Origin: an uncultured Bacteroidales bacterium
GTDB lineage: Bacteria > Bacteroidota > Bacteroidia > Bacteroidales > Bacteroidaceae
Direction: 5' to 3'
DNA length: 64,000 nucleotides
Assembly (NCBI GenBank): GCA_902778625.1
Contig: CACYYM010000007.1
Location: 21,587-85,586, forward strand
Shown: positions 25,775 to 34,079 of the stretch, one piece after another
Position numbering within the stretch: position 1 is the first letter of the stretch
How the letters are laid out: each line of letters begins with the position of its first letter
Translations under genes and position numbers: made by a program
Notes under the pieces: model-generated
The model's input: the letters and a program-made list of their open reading frames with translations, nothing else
What the model was told of the DNA's origin: nothing
Databases searched by the model: none

Positions 25775-28150
25775 ATGTACAAGATTGTTAAGAAAGTTCA
25801 GTTTAGCGAGAAGGTTTTCAGACTTGACGTTGAGGCTCCCTTGATTGCAAAGGCACGCAAGGCAGGTCACTTCGTCATCGTTCGTGTTGATGAAAAGGGC
25901 GAACGTGTGCCTTTGACAATAGCAGGTAGCGACCTCGAGAAGGGAACCATCACTTTGGTCATCCAGACGGTTGGTGCCAGCACAAGCCAGCTCTGTGCCC
26001 TTAATGAAGGAGACTATATTGCAGACGTGGTCGGACCTCTTGGCCGTGCCACTCACATTGAGAACTACGGAACTGTTCTTTGTGCTGGTGGTGGCGTAGG
26101 AACGGCTCCCATGTTGCCTATCATTCAGGCTCTCAAGGCAGCTGGAAATAAAGTAATCAGCGTGATTGCCGGTCGTAGCAAGGAACTTATCATCCTTGAG
26201 GACGAGGTGCGTGCTGCAAGTGATGAGGTCATCATTATGACCGACGATGGTTCTTACGGCAAGCAAGGCGTGGTGACTGTCGGCATGGAAGAAGTCATCC
26301 AGCGCGAGAAGGTCGACAAGTGCTTTGCCATCGGTCCCGCTATCATGATGAAGTTCTGCTGCTTACTGACTAAGAAATATGAGATCCCGACTGATGTCAG
26401 CCTCAATACTATTATGGTGGACGGCACAGGTATGTGTGGTGCTTGCCGTGTAAGTGTTGGAGGAAAGACCAAGTTTGTCTGCGTGGATGGTCCTGAGTTC
26501 GACGGTCATCAGGTTGACTTCAACGAGATGATGCAAAGAGGTGGCGCTTTCAAGGCTGAGGAGATGGAGGCTATGGCAGCCTATCAGGCAGCTTTGGAGG
26601 GGCAAGGTCCCAAGGCAAAGGAGCAAGAGAAATGCGACAAGACTTGTGCTCAAAAGGCTCAGGTAAATGCTGATAATATGGACACAACCACGCCTCTCTC
26701 TGAACTGACAGACAGAAGTGCTGCTTGGCGCGATGAGATTCGCAAGTCGATGAAGGCAAAGGAACGTACTGGCATAGAGCGCTGCAAGATGCCTGAGCTC
26801 GATCCTGTCTATAGAGCAACAACCAGAACAGAAGAGGTGAACCAAGGTTTGACTGTTGAACAGGCCCTGACAGAAGCGAAGCGTTGTCTCGATTGCGCCA
26901 ATCCGACCTGTATGCAAGGCTGTCCTGTCGGCATCAACATCCCGTCGTTCATCAAGAACATCGAGCGTGGAGAGTTCCTCAACGCTGCCCGTGTCCTGAA
27001 GATGACCTCGGCCCTGCCTGCAGTTTGCGGTCGTGTTTGCCCTCAGGAGAAACAATGTGAGGCACAATGTATCCACCTGAAAATGAACGAGCCAGCGGTT
27101 GCGATTGGTAACCTGGAACGTTTTGCAGCCGACTTCGAACGCGAGTCTGGCATGATGTCTCTGCCCGAAGTTGCTGAGAAGAACGGCAAGAAGATTGCAG
27201 TCATCGGCTCTGGTCCTTCAGGATTGAGTTTCGCAGGCGATATGGCAAAAGCCGGCTATGACGTGACTGTCTTTGAGGCTTTGCACGAGATTGGTGGCGT
27301 GTTGAAATATGGCATTCCTGAGTTCCGTCTGCCAAACGCGATTGTCGATGTCGAGATACAGAACCTGGAGAAGATTGGCGTGAAGTTCGTGAAGGATTGT
27401 GTCGTGGGTAAAACCATCACAATTGCTGACCTTGAAGCACAAGACTATAAAGGAATCTTCGTGGGTTCCGGTGCAGGTCTGCCAAACTTCATGAATATAC
27501 CTGGCGAGAACTCGAACGGAATTATGTCCAGCAACGAGTACCTGACGCGCGTCAACCTCATGGATGCAAGCAATCCTGAGTACGCTACGCCCATTAAGAA
27601 AGCGAAGAACGTGATGGTAGTGGGTGGCGGCAATACGGCTATGGACAGCTGCAGAACTGCAAAACGCCTTGGTGCTGAGCGAGTTATACTCGTTTATCGC
27701 AGAAGCGAAGAAGAGATGCCGGCCCGATTGGAAGAGGTTAAGCACGCAAAAGAGGAGGGCATCGAGTTCCTCACCCTGCACAATCCCATCGAGTATCATG
27801 CAGATGAGAAGGGAAATGTCTGCGAGGTGGTACTTCAGAAGATGGAGCTTGGCGAGCCCGATGCCAGTGGTCGCCGTTCTCCTGTGCCTATTCCTGGAGC
27901 AACCGAAACGATTGCTATCGACCAGGCTATCGTGGCAGTCGGCGTAAGTCCTAACCCTCTCGTTCCCAACTCGATACAGGGCTTGGAACTTGGTCGCAAG
28001 AACACCATCGTCGTGAACGAGGGTATGCAGACGAACATCCCAACCATCTTTGCTGGTGGCGACATTGTTCGTGGTGGCGCAACAGTCATCCTGGCAATGG
28101 GCGACGGACGCCGTGCTGCAGCAGCTATGCATGAATATCTGTCGAAATAA
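25775..28150 (+). CDS. Fused NfnAB-type ferredoxin:NADP oxidoreductase / glutamate synthase-like subunit
   Basis: This 791-residue flavo-iron-sulfur protein joins two subunits that are separate in many bacteria. Residues 1-~285 are a PyrK/NfnA-type module with FAD and NAD domains (CAGGGVGTAPMLPII) and a Cys cluster for [2Fe-2S] (GTGMCGACRV, FVCVDGPEF). Residues ~330-791 are a GltD/NfnB-type module with Cys-rich [4Fe-4S] sites (RCLDCANPTCMQGCPVGINI, VCGRVCPQEKQCEAQC) and two GxGxxG motifs (IGSGPSGLSFAGD, VVGGGNTAMD). NfnAB performs NADH-dependent reduced ferredoxin:NADP oxidoreduction. The fused form is common in Bacteroidetes, often named as a bifunctional DHOD-subunit/glutamate synthase. Confidence 0.9.
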   Translation: MYKIVKKVQFSEKVFRLDVEAPLIAKARKAGHFVIVRVDEKGERVPLTIAGSDLEKGTITLVIQTVGASTSQLCALNEGDYIADVVGPLGRATHIENYGTVLCAGGGVGTAPMLPIIQALKAAGNKVISVIAGRSKELIILEDEVRAASDEVIIMTDDGSYGKQGVVTVGMEEVIQREKVDKCFAIGPAIMMKFCCLLTKKYEIPTDVSLNTIMVDGTGMCGACRVSVGGKTKFVCVDGPEFDGHQVDFNEMMQRGGAFKAEEMEAMAAYQAALEGQGPKAKEQEKCDKTCAQKAQVNADNMDTTTPLSELTDRSAAWRDEIRKSMKAKERTGIERCKMPELDPVYRATTRTEEVNQGLTVEQALTEAKRCLDCANPTCMQGCPVGINIPSFIKNIERGEFLNAARVLKMTSALPAVCGRVCPQEKQCEAQCIHLKMNEPAVAIGNLERFAADFERESGMMSLPEVAEKNGKKIAVIGSGPSGLSFAGDMAKAGYDVTVFEALHEIGGVLKYGIPEFRLPNAIVDVEIQNLEKIGVKFVKDCVVGKTITIADLEAQDYKGIFVGSGAGLPNFMNIPGENSNGIMSSNEYLTRVNLMDASNPEYATPIKKAKNVMVVGGGNTAMDSCRTAKRLGAERVILVYRRSEEEMPARLEEVKHAKEEGIEFLTLHNPIEYHADEKGNVCEVVLQKMELGEPDASGRRSPVPIPGATETIAIDQAIVAVGVSPNPLVPNSIQGLELGRKNTIVVNEGMQTNIPTIFAGGDIVRGGATVILAMGDGRRAAAAMHEYLSK

Positions 28151-28165
28151 TAAAGGTAGTTCGAA

Positions 28166-28253
28166 AACTCGGCACGTTAAGTTGACCAACTCGGCACGTT
28201 AAGTTGACCAACTCGGCACGTTAAGTTAACCAACTCGGCACGTTAAGTTTTCA
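28166..28253. repeat. 22-nt-period array, copy C (four nearly identical units)
   Basis: Four head-to-tail 22-base units start at 28166, 28188, 28210 and 28232. Each contains AACTCGGCACGTTAAGTT, a dyad around CACGT. The first two are identical. The array fills most of the gap between two co-oriented genes (28151-28311). It is the most regular array of the family in this window. Confidence 0.9.
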
Positions 28254-28311
28254 ATTTAACTACGCCACGTTTTTCGACTAGCCACAATAACTCAAATTAA
28301 ACACATAAATC

Positions 28312-28677
28312 GTGAGCGGACTTTATACAATCTTATTGCTTATTTGCAGTAATGTCTTTATGACACTTGCATGGTACGGACACCTGAAACTCAATCAGGC
28401 TGGCATCTCCACGAACTGGCCACTTTATGCCATCATCCTGTTCTCGTGGTCGATTGCCGGCATCGAGTACTGCTTTTTGGTGCCTGCAAACCGTATCGGC
28501 TTCATTGATAATGGCGGACCTTTCACGTTGATGCAACTCAAGGTCATACAGGAAGTCATCTCACTCATCGTGTTCTGCGTGATTGCCAATCTCATTTTCC
28601 AAGGACAACACCTGAATTGGAACCACTTGGCGGCACTCGTTTGCCTGGTTCTCGCCGTGTATTTCATATTCAAATAA
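28312..28677 (+). CDS. DMT family (DUF486) membrane protein
   Basis: This 121-residue protein starts at GTG 28312. It has four membrane helices and the DUF486 pattern (CSNVFMTLAWYGHL, SIAGIEYCFLVPANRIG, FTLMQLKVIQEV). The family belongs to the drug/metabolite transporter clan as small four-helix units that probably dimerise. Substrate unknown. It lies just after the 22-nt array, and the next gene follows by 10 bases. Confidence 0.85.
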   Translation: MSGLYTILLLICSNVFMTLAWYGHLKLNQAGISTNWPLYAIILFSWSIAGIEYCFLVPANRIGFIDNGGPFTLMQLKVIQEVISLIVFCVIANLIFQGQHLNWNHLAALVCLVLAVYFIFK

Positions 28678-28687
28678 GACACCAGAC

Positions 28688-29944
28688 ATGAAGAAATCCC
28701 TCATCATACTTTTGGCTCTGTTTGCAGTCCTTTCTGCTTCTGCCCAACGTAGAGGCAAGAAAGTGCAGCAGCCGAAATATACCGTTACAGCTCAGGAGGC
28801 GATGGCTGCCTACGATTTCTCCCTCGCAGAAGAAATCTTGGAACATCAGATTGCTGAGCTCACGAAGAAGAAGCAACCGACAATTCACGAAGAAGAACTT
28901 CTCGAAACGGTTCGCAAGTCACAACTCAAGCTTCATGCCACAGAACAAGTAACGATTATCGACAGCGTGATTCTGCCAAAGAAGCAAGTGCTCAGCCAGA
29001 TAAAACTCTCGGAGGAAAGCGGCACAATCTTGAGTTATGCAGACTTCTTCAAAAGCGACAAGAGTAATGACTGCACACTGTTTCGCAACGAACTTGGCAA
29101 CAGAGTTGTATATTCGGAACCCAATCAGAAAGGCCATCTCAGGCTGAAAGACAAATCGCTCATCGGCGGAGAATGGTCGATGGAACGTCAGCTGAAAGGT
29201 TTCGAAGAGGAAGAAGAGGACAACCTCAACTTTCCGTTCATGCTCACCGACGGCATAACCATGTACTATGCTGCTGAATGCGAGGAAAGCCTGGGCGGTT
29301 ACGACATCTTCATGACCCGCTATGATGCCGACAACGGACAATTCCTTGCTCCAGAGAACATCGGTATGCCCTTCAACTCTCCTGCAAATGACTACCTGAT
29401 GGTTATCGACGAGTTCCAACAGTTGGGCTGGTTCGTGACCGACCGCAACCAGTCTGCCGACACGGTTTGCCTCTATACATTCATCCCTACAGAAACCCGT
29501 CGGATCTACAACGAGCAGGAACTTGGAGCGAAGAAACTTGCTGCGATGGCTCGCATCTCATCTATCAAGGACACTTGGAAAGACATGAATGCCGTAAATG
29601 CAGCTAAGAAACGGCTTGCCGATGCGCGTCAGGGACACAAGAATGAAACGAAGAACCGTGATTTCACCTTCGTCATCAACGACTTGAGGACCTATTATAC
29701 CTTATCGGATTTCAAAGATCCGCTGGCTCAGCAAAAGGCGAAAATTTGGCATGAGACACAAAAAGAATACGATGCAAAAACTGCAGAGTTGGCCTCTCTT
29801 CGCGCTAAATATGCCTCTATGACAGACGTTCAGCGCCAACAGATTGCGCCGCAGATACGACTTACAGAAACCAACCTTGAACGCCTCGCTGCAGACAAGC
29901 TGACGCTCGAAAAGGAAATACGTCGAATTGAACTTAACCAATAA
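28688..29944 (+). CDS. Secreted PD40-like protein with C-terminal coiled coil
   Basis: This 418-residue protein has a clear signal peptide (MKKSLIILLALFAVLSASAQ). The middle carries a WD40-like PD40 motif (GGYDIFMTRYDADNGQF, then PENIGMPFNSPANDYLMVID), as in TolB- and OmpA-associated periplasmic proteins. Residues ~340-418 form a predicted coiled coil (DAKTAELASLRAKYASM, LERLAADKLTLEKEI). In Bacteroidetes such proteins often have envelope-assembly roles, but no specific function can be given. The nucleoside phosphorylase gene starts 11 bases later. Confidence 0.6.
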   Translation: MKKSLIILLALFAVLSASAQRRGKKVQQPKYTVTAQEAMAAYDFSLAEEILEHQIAELTKKKQPTIHEEELLETVRKSQLKLHATEQVTIIDSVILPKKQVLSQIKLSEESGTILSYADFFKSDKSNDCTLFRNELGNRVVYSEPNQKGHLRLKDKSLIGGEWSMERQLKGFEEEEEDNLNFPFMLTDGITMYYAAECEESLGGYDIFMTRYDADNGQFLAPENIGMPFNSPANDYLMVIDEFQQLGWFVTDRNQSADTVCLYTFIPTETRRIYNEQELGAKKLAAMARISSIKDTWKDMNAVNAAKKRLADARQGHKNETKNRDFTFVINDLRTYYTLSDFKDPLAQQKAKIWHETQKEYDAKTAELASLRAKYASMTDVQRQQIAPQIRLTETNLERLAADKLTLEKEIRRIELNQ

Positions 29945-29955
29945 TACCACCCACC

Positions 29956-30837
29956 ATGAAGAAGTACGAAGATTCAGAGCTTATCATCAACGAAGATGGC
30001 AGTATATTCCATCTTCACATCAAGCCAGAACAGCTTGCCGACCGCATCATTATGGTTGGCGACCCTGGTCGCGTCAACACAGTTGCCTCGCATTTCGACA
30101 CGAAGGAATGTGAGATACAGAGCCGCGAGTTTCACACCATTACAGGCACATACAAGGGAAAACGCATCACTTGCCTCAGTCATGGCATCGGTTGCGATAA
30201 CCTCGACATCGTGATGAACGAGCTGGATGCCCTCGCAAATATTGATTTCAAGGAGCGTCAGGACAAGCCCGAACACAGGACGCTTACGCTTGTCCGTATC
30301 GGCACCTGTGGCGGACTGCAGCCCGAAGCACCTTTGGGAACCTTCATAGCCAGCGTGAAGAGCATCGGCTTCGACGGCCTGCTCAACTACTATGCTGGGC
30401 GAAACGAGGTTTGCGACCTCGAGCTGGAAAAGGCTTTCACCAGTCACATGAACTGGTCTCCCCTGAAAGGAGCGCCATATGTGGCAACCGCAAATCCTTC
30501 TCTCATAGATCAAGTTGCCGGCAAGGAAATGCTTCGCGGCATCACGGTGGCTTGCGGAGGCTTCTACGGACCTCAAGGACGCCAGATTCGTCTCAAGATT
30601 CAAGACCCCAATCAGAACGAGAAAATTGAGTCCTTCCGCTATGTTTCCGACGGAAAAGAGCTGAAGATTTGCAACTTCGAGATGGAGTCGTCAGCTCTTG
30701 CTGGCCTTGCTTCCCTGCTCGGACACCGTGCTATGACTTGCTGCATGGTGATTGCCAATCGCTATGCAAAAGAGATGAACACAGAATACAAGAACAGCAT
30801 CGACAACCTCATAAAGCTTGTCCTCGACCGAATCTAA
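29956..30837 (+). CDS. Nucleoside phosphorylase (uridine phosphorylase-like)
   Basis: This 293-residue NP-I family enzyme has the phosphate-binding start IIMVGDPGRVNTVASHF and the core LVRIGTCGGLQPEAPLGTFI. The C-terminal FEMESSALAGLASLLGHRAM carries the M-E nucleoside-binding motif. It splits nucleosides with phosphate into base and ribose 1-phosphate. Length and motif spacing favour the uridine phosphorylase branch, but purine specificity cannot be excluded. The threonine aldolase begins five bases downstream. Confidence 0.85.
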   Translation: MKKYEDSELIINEDGSIFHLHIKPEQLADRIIMVGDPGRVNTVASHFDTKECEIQSREFHTITGTYKGKRITCLSHGIGCDNLDIVMNELDALANIDFKERQDKPEHRTLTLVRIGTCGGLQPEAPLGTFIASVKSIGFDGLLNYYAGRNEVCDLELEKAFTSHMNWSPLKGAPYVATANPSLIDQVAGKEMLRGITVACGGFYGPQGRQIRLKIQDPNQNEKIESFRYVSDGKELKICNFEMESSALAGLASLLGHRAMTCCMVIANRYAKEMNTEYKNSIDNLIKLVLDRI

Positions 30838-30842
30838 TAGCC

Positions 30843-31877
30843 ATGAAGACTTCTTTCGAGAGCGATTATAACAACGGCGCACATCCTGAAGTGATTTGTC
30901 ACCTGCTCGAGACAAACGGCAAGCAAAGCCAGTCGTATGGCTTCGACGAGTGGAGCGAGCAGGCGCGAAACAAGATACGGACAACTTGCAAGTGCCCCGA
31001 GGCCGACATCTTCTTCCTCGTCGGCGGCACACAGGCTAATGCGACGGTCATCGACGGCATGCTCCAGACCTACGAAGGCGTGATAGCTGTGCAGACGGCC
31101 CACATCAATGTCCACGAGTCGGGAGCCGTAGAAGCCAGCGGACACAAAGTCATCACCCTACCCTCTCACGCTGGCAAGATGGATGCAGGCGAACTGGAAG
31201 CCTGGCTCAAAGCCTTTCATGCCGACCCGACGCTCGAGCACATGGTCATCCCGGGCATGGTCTATATCACCTTTCCCACGGAGCTCGGAAGCGTTTATAC
31301 AGCCAAAGAGATAGAGGAGATACTTTCCGTTTGCCGTCAATACGACCTCAAACTCTTCATCGACGGAGCTCGTCTGGGTTACGGACTTGCTTCTGCAGAA
31401 TGCGATTTCGACCTCGCTTGGCTTGCTGGGCATTGTGATGTCTTCTATATTGGCGGCACAAAAGTTGGGGCACTCTGTGGCGAGGCAGTCGTTTTCCCTC
31501 GCGGAAACGCACCTCGTCACTTCATGAACATCGTGAAGCGGCACGGAGCCCTTCTCGCCAAGAGCAGACTTGCTGGTATTCAATTCGATGCATTGTTTAC
31601 GGACAACCTTTACTTCAACATCGCCAAGCACGCAATCTCGATGGCGATAAAGATGCGACAACTTTTCACGGACGCAGGCATTCCCCTTCGCGACTCCAGC
31701 ACCAACCAGCAGTTCGTCGAGCTCACAAACAAGCAGATGAAGCACATCCTGCAGGACGTCCTCTTCGAAACGTGGGAGCCAATTGACGCAGACCACACTC
31801 TTTGCCGTTTCGTAACGAGCTGGGCAACGACCGACCGCGACCTCGAAGCCCTAAAAAATGCCCTAGCAACACTTTGA
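30843..31877 (+). CDS. Low-specificity threonine aldolase (beta-eliminating lyase family)
   Basis: This 344-residue PLP protein starts at ATG 30843, five bases after the previous stop. Motifs are SDYNNGAHPEV, FLVGGTQANATVI, HINVHESGAVEASGHKV and LFIDGARLGYG, with the PLP lysine in YIGGTKVGALCGE (Lys207). The enzyme cleaves threonine/allo-threonine to glycine and acetaldehyde. Bacteroidales members usually carry this annotation. Confidence 0.88.
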   Translation: MKTSFESDYNNGAHPEVICHLLETNGKQSQSYGFDEWSEQARNKIRTTCKCPEADIFFLVGGTQANATVIDGMLQTYEGVIAVQTAHINVHESGAVEASGHKVITLPSHAGKMDAGELEAWLKAFHADPTLEHMVIPGMVYITFPTELGSVYTAKEIEEILSVCRQYDLKLFIDGARLGYGLASAECDFDLAWLAGHCDVFYIGGTKVGALCGEAVVFPRGNAPRHFMNIVKRHGALLAKSRLAGIQFDALFTDNLYFNIAKHAISMAIKMRQLFTDAGIPLRDSSTNQQFVELTNKQMKHILQDVLFETWEPIDADHTLCRFVTSWATTDRDLEALKNALATL

Positions 31878-31907
31878 CCTTTTGGCACAAAGTGTGTTCA
31901 ATTGTTA

Positions 31908-31970
31908 CAATTAACGTGCTAAAAAGATAGTTTAACGTGTAAAACGTGCCATTTTTGCGTGTAAAAGTGC
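31908..31970. repeat. 22-nt-period array, degenerate copy D
   Basis: AACGTGCTAAAAAG, then AACGTGTAAAACGTGCC, then GCGTGTAAAAGTGCC repeat at intervals of about 21-23 bases. This is a decayed version of the CGTG-core array, between the threonine aldolase stop and the primase-like relic. Confidence 0.5.
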
Positions 31971-32176
31971 CTACTTAGTGCAAAAATCCTTCCACTTGAA
32001 GCCTTTAGACTGATTTTTCCCGACGGGCAAATGTGCCTCTAGAATAGGGAAAAGCATCGGAACGAGGGGTTTCTGCACTAATTTTGAGGCATTTTCAGCA
32101 GGTTTTTGACCTGTTTTCTGTCTTTTCCGAGGTTCGGCATCTTGGGAGCAGAAGCCTTACTGATATCGTATCTCAT
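31971..32176 (-). pseudogene. Relic of a VirE/DUF3987-type primase-like gene start
   Basis: From ATG 32176 the minus strand reads MRYDISKASAPKMPNLGKDR, then KQVKNLLKMPQN and a stop (32078). Directly after, a second frame continues with KPLVPMLFPILEAHLPVGKN and QSKGFKWKDFCTK to a stop at 31971. I recall nearly the same peptides (PKMPNLGK..., PLVPMLFPxLGAH...) at the start of Bacteroidales VirE/DUF3987-like proteins several hundred residues long. Here only ~65 residues survive, broken by a frameshift and stops. The large inverted repeat immediately upstream (32211-32367) fits the arrangement seen next to such genes. The family assignment is from memory and needs a search. Confidence 0.42.
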
Positions 32177-32210
32177 TGTATATCTGCTTTTTAGATGAAA
32201 TTAAACTTGA

Positions 32211-32367
32211 CCGAGTGTGACAGTTTCAATTGTGACAGTTTATTTTTTGATACCCACTTTCTCCTTAATATCCTATATAACTATATATATATTAATTAGT
32301 TATGTAGTCTTTAGAAAGGGGTATAAGTACTTTTTTTTAATTGTCACAACTGAAACTGTCACAGACT
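32211..32367. repeat. ~155-bp imperfect inverted repeat with TGTGACA arms
   Basis: The left arm TGTGACAGTTTCAATTGTGA (32216 on) pairs with TTGTCACAACTGAAACTGTC (32341 on) with one mismatch over about 22 bp. Inside, ATACCCACTTTCT pairs with AGAAAGGGGTAT with one gap, and near the centre TAACTA pairs with TAGTTA around TATATATATATTAAT. The left arm also holds a 15-nt direct repeat starting TGTGACAGTTT. It lies in an 841-base gap. The rest of that gap (32368-32705) shows no convincing gene, only a heptanucleotide repeat and the mnmE promoter. Confidence 0.7.
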
Positions 32368-32670
32368 CAGCTGTTCGCTATTCACTCATTTCCTCCTCTA
32401 TAAGGCCTATTAGAGATGACAATCTTGATAGGAAAATCAGGCGCCCTCAAAAACCCCTCTCTTTTGCACCAGAATCGCTTCAAATGCCTTCGGCGTGTGT
32501 TCTATGTCCGAGGCAAAAAGAAGCGCTCTACGTGGCTTTAAATGAGTCTTTAAAATTCTCTGAATTTTACCTGCTCTAATTGTTTCAAATACATTTACAT
32601 ATTTATCTTGTTCTTTTTGTAAGTAAATAAATTCTTATCGAACAAAATTTTTGTTAATTGTAACAAATTT

Positions 32671-32698
32671 TCAATTATCAATTATCAATATTCAATTT
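32671..32698. repeat. Heptanucleotide repeat TCAATTA before mnmE
   Basis: Four 7-nt units (TCAATTA, TCAATTA, TCAATAT, TCAATTT) end eight bases before the -7 box of mnmE. Confidence 0.75.
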
Positions 32699-32705
32699 AA
32701 AATCG

Positions 32706-32713
32706 TAACTTTG
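32706..32713 (+). promoter_or_regulatory. -7 box TAACTTTG of mnmE
   Basis: TAnnTTTG match ending only five bases before ATG 32719. The transcript would have almost no leader, suggesting a leaderless mRNA. Confidence 0.65.
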
Positions 32714-32718
32714 TGCCC

Positions 32719-34068
32719 ATGAAACAAGATACCATTTGCGCCCTTGCCACCCCTCCAGGTGGAGCCATTGCCGTTGTTCGTGTCAGCGGACCTGATGCCG
32801 TAGCCATTACCGGCAGCATCTTCTCCAAACCACTCGAGAAGGCTGAAGGCTACTCCTTGCACTTCGGCGAAATCAAGGATATGGACGGCAAGGAACTTGA
32901 TGAGGTACTTGTTTCCGTCTTTCGTGCACCACATTCTTACACGGGCGAGGACAGCACAGAGATAAGCTGTCACGGCAGCTCCTATATCGTGAAGAACCTG
33001 CTGGAGTCGCTCATCTGGGCTGGTGCACGTCAAGCCGAGCCTGGCGAATTCACCATGCGAGCCTTCATGAACGGCAAGCTCGACCTCAGTCAGGCAGAAG
33101 CTGTGGCCGACCTCATTTCCTCCTCCACTCAGGCAACACACCAGATGGCAATGAGCCAGATGCGCGGCCAGTTCAGCCAAGAGTTGAAGGACCTTCAAGG
33201 GCAACTCCTGCACCTCACCTCCCTGCTCGAACTCGAACTTGACTTCAACGACCAGGATGTCGAGTTTGCGAACAGAAAAGAGCTTGCCGAACTGATGGAT
33301 AAGATTGAGAAACACATCAAAGACCTGGCAGACTCTTTCCAGACAGGAAATGCCATCAAGAATGGCGTTCCCGTGGCTATCATAGGCGCTCCCAACGTCG
33401 GCAAATCCACCCTGCTAAACGCCCTTGTAGGCGAAGAAAGAGCCATCGTCTCGAACATTCAAGGCACAACACGCGACCTCATCGAGGAAACCATACAAAT
33501 CGGCGGCATCACGTTCCGCTTCATTGATACGGCAGGCATTCGCAAGACACAAAGCAAGCTGGAACGCATGGGCATAGAGCGCTCCATCGAAGCTGCCGAG
33601 AAAGCCAAAATCATATTGCTCATAACCGATGCAGGACAGCCTTTCCCCGATTTAGACTTTAAGAACAACCAAATCGTATTGCAAGTCATCAACAAGTGCG
33701 ACATTTCGCTGCCAAGCAGTTCATACCTCTATCATCGTTTGCCAGACGACCGCTTGTTCCATATCTCTGCAGCAAAAGGCGACGGCATGGACATCCTGCG
33801 TCAGGCTTTGGTAAAGGAAGTTTCTCTGCCCACCAATCTTGATTCCACACATTCAATCGTAACCAATGTCCGCCACTATAACGCCCTGAAGCAAGCCCTC
33901 AAAGCCCTTCGTCGTGCCAAGAAAGCATTCGCCGACCAAACACCAACAGACCTCGTCGCCGAAGATCTGCGCGGGTGCCTCCATCACCTCGGCGAAATCA
34001 CCGGCAGCGAAATCACCTCCGAAGACGTGCTCAAAAACATCTTTGCCAACTTCTGCGTCGGCAAATAA
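32719..34068 (+). CDS. mnmE: tRNA modification GTPase MnmE
   Basis: This 449-residue protein has the N-terminal tetrahydrofolate-binding domain (DTICALATPPGGAIAVVRVSG, PHSYTGEDSTEISCHG), a helical domain, and an inserted G domain. G motifs are GAPNVGKSTLLNAL (P-loop), GTTRD, DTAG and NKCD. The C-terminus CVGK carries the conserved catalytic Cys. With MnmG it installs the carboxymethylaminomethyl-type modification at U34 of tRNAs. ATG 32719 is preferred over GTG 32713 because the GTG overlaps the -7 box. Confidence 0.97.
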   Translation: MKQDTICALATPPGGAIAVVRVSGPDAVAITGSIFSKPLEKAEGYSLHFGEIKDMDGKELDEVLVSVFRAPHSYTGEDSTEISCHGSSYIVKNLLESLIWAGARQAEPGEFTMRAFMNGKLDLSQAEAVADLISSSTQATHQMAMSQMRGQFSQELKDLQGQLLHLTSLLELELDFNDQDVEFANRKELAELMDKIEKHIKDLADSFQTGNAIKNGVPVAIIGAPNVGKSTLLNALVGEERAIVSNIQGTTRDLIEETIQIGGITFRFIDTAGIRKTQSKLERMGIERSIEAAEKAKIILLITDAGQPFPDLDFKNNQIVLQVINKCDISLPSSSYLYHRLPDDRLFHISAAKGDGMDILRQALVKEVSLPTNLDSTHSIVTNVRHYNALKQALKALRRAKKAFADQTPTDLVAEDLRGCLHHLGEITGSEITSEDVLKNIFANFCVGK

Positions 34069-34079
34069 CTTTTTGTTGC

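Noticed and set aside
28166..28253. CRISPR array
   Set aside because: Units are contiguous with no unique spacers, the period is only 22 nt, and there are no cas genes.
32217..32579. 120-codon plus-strand frame in the gap before mnmE
   Set aside because: It starts inside the inverted repeat, has no recognisable motif and no promoter at a sensible distance.
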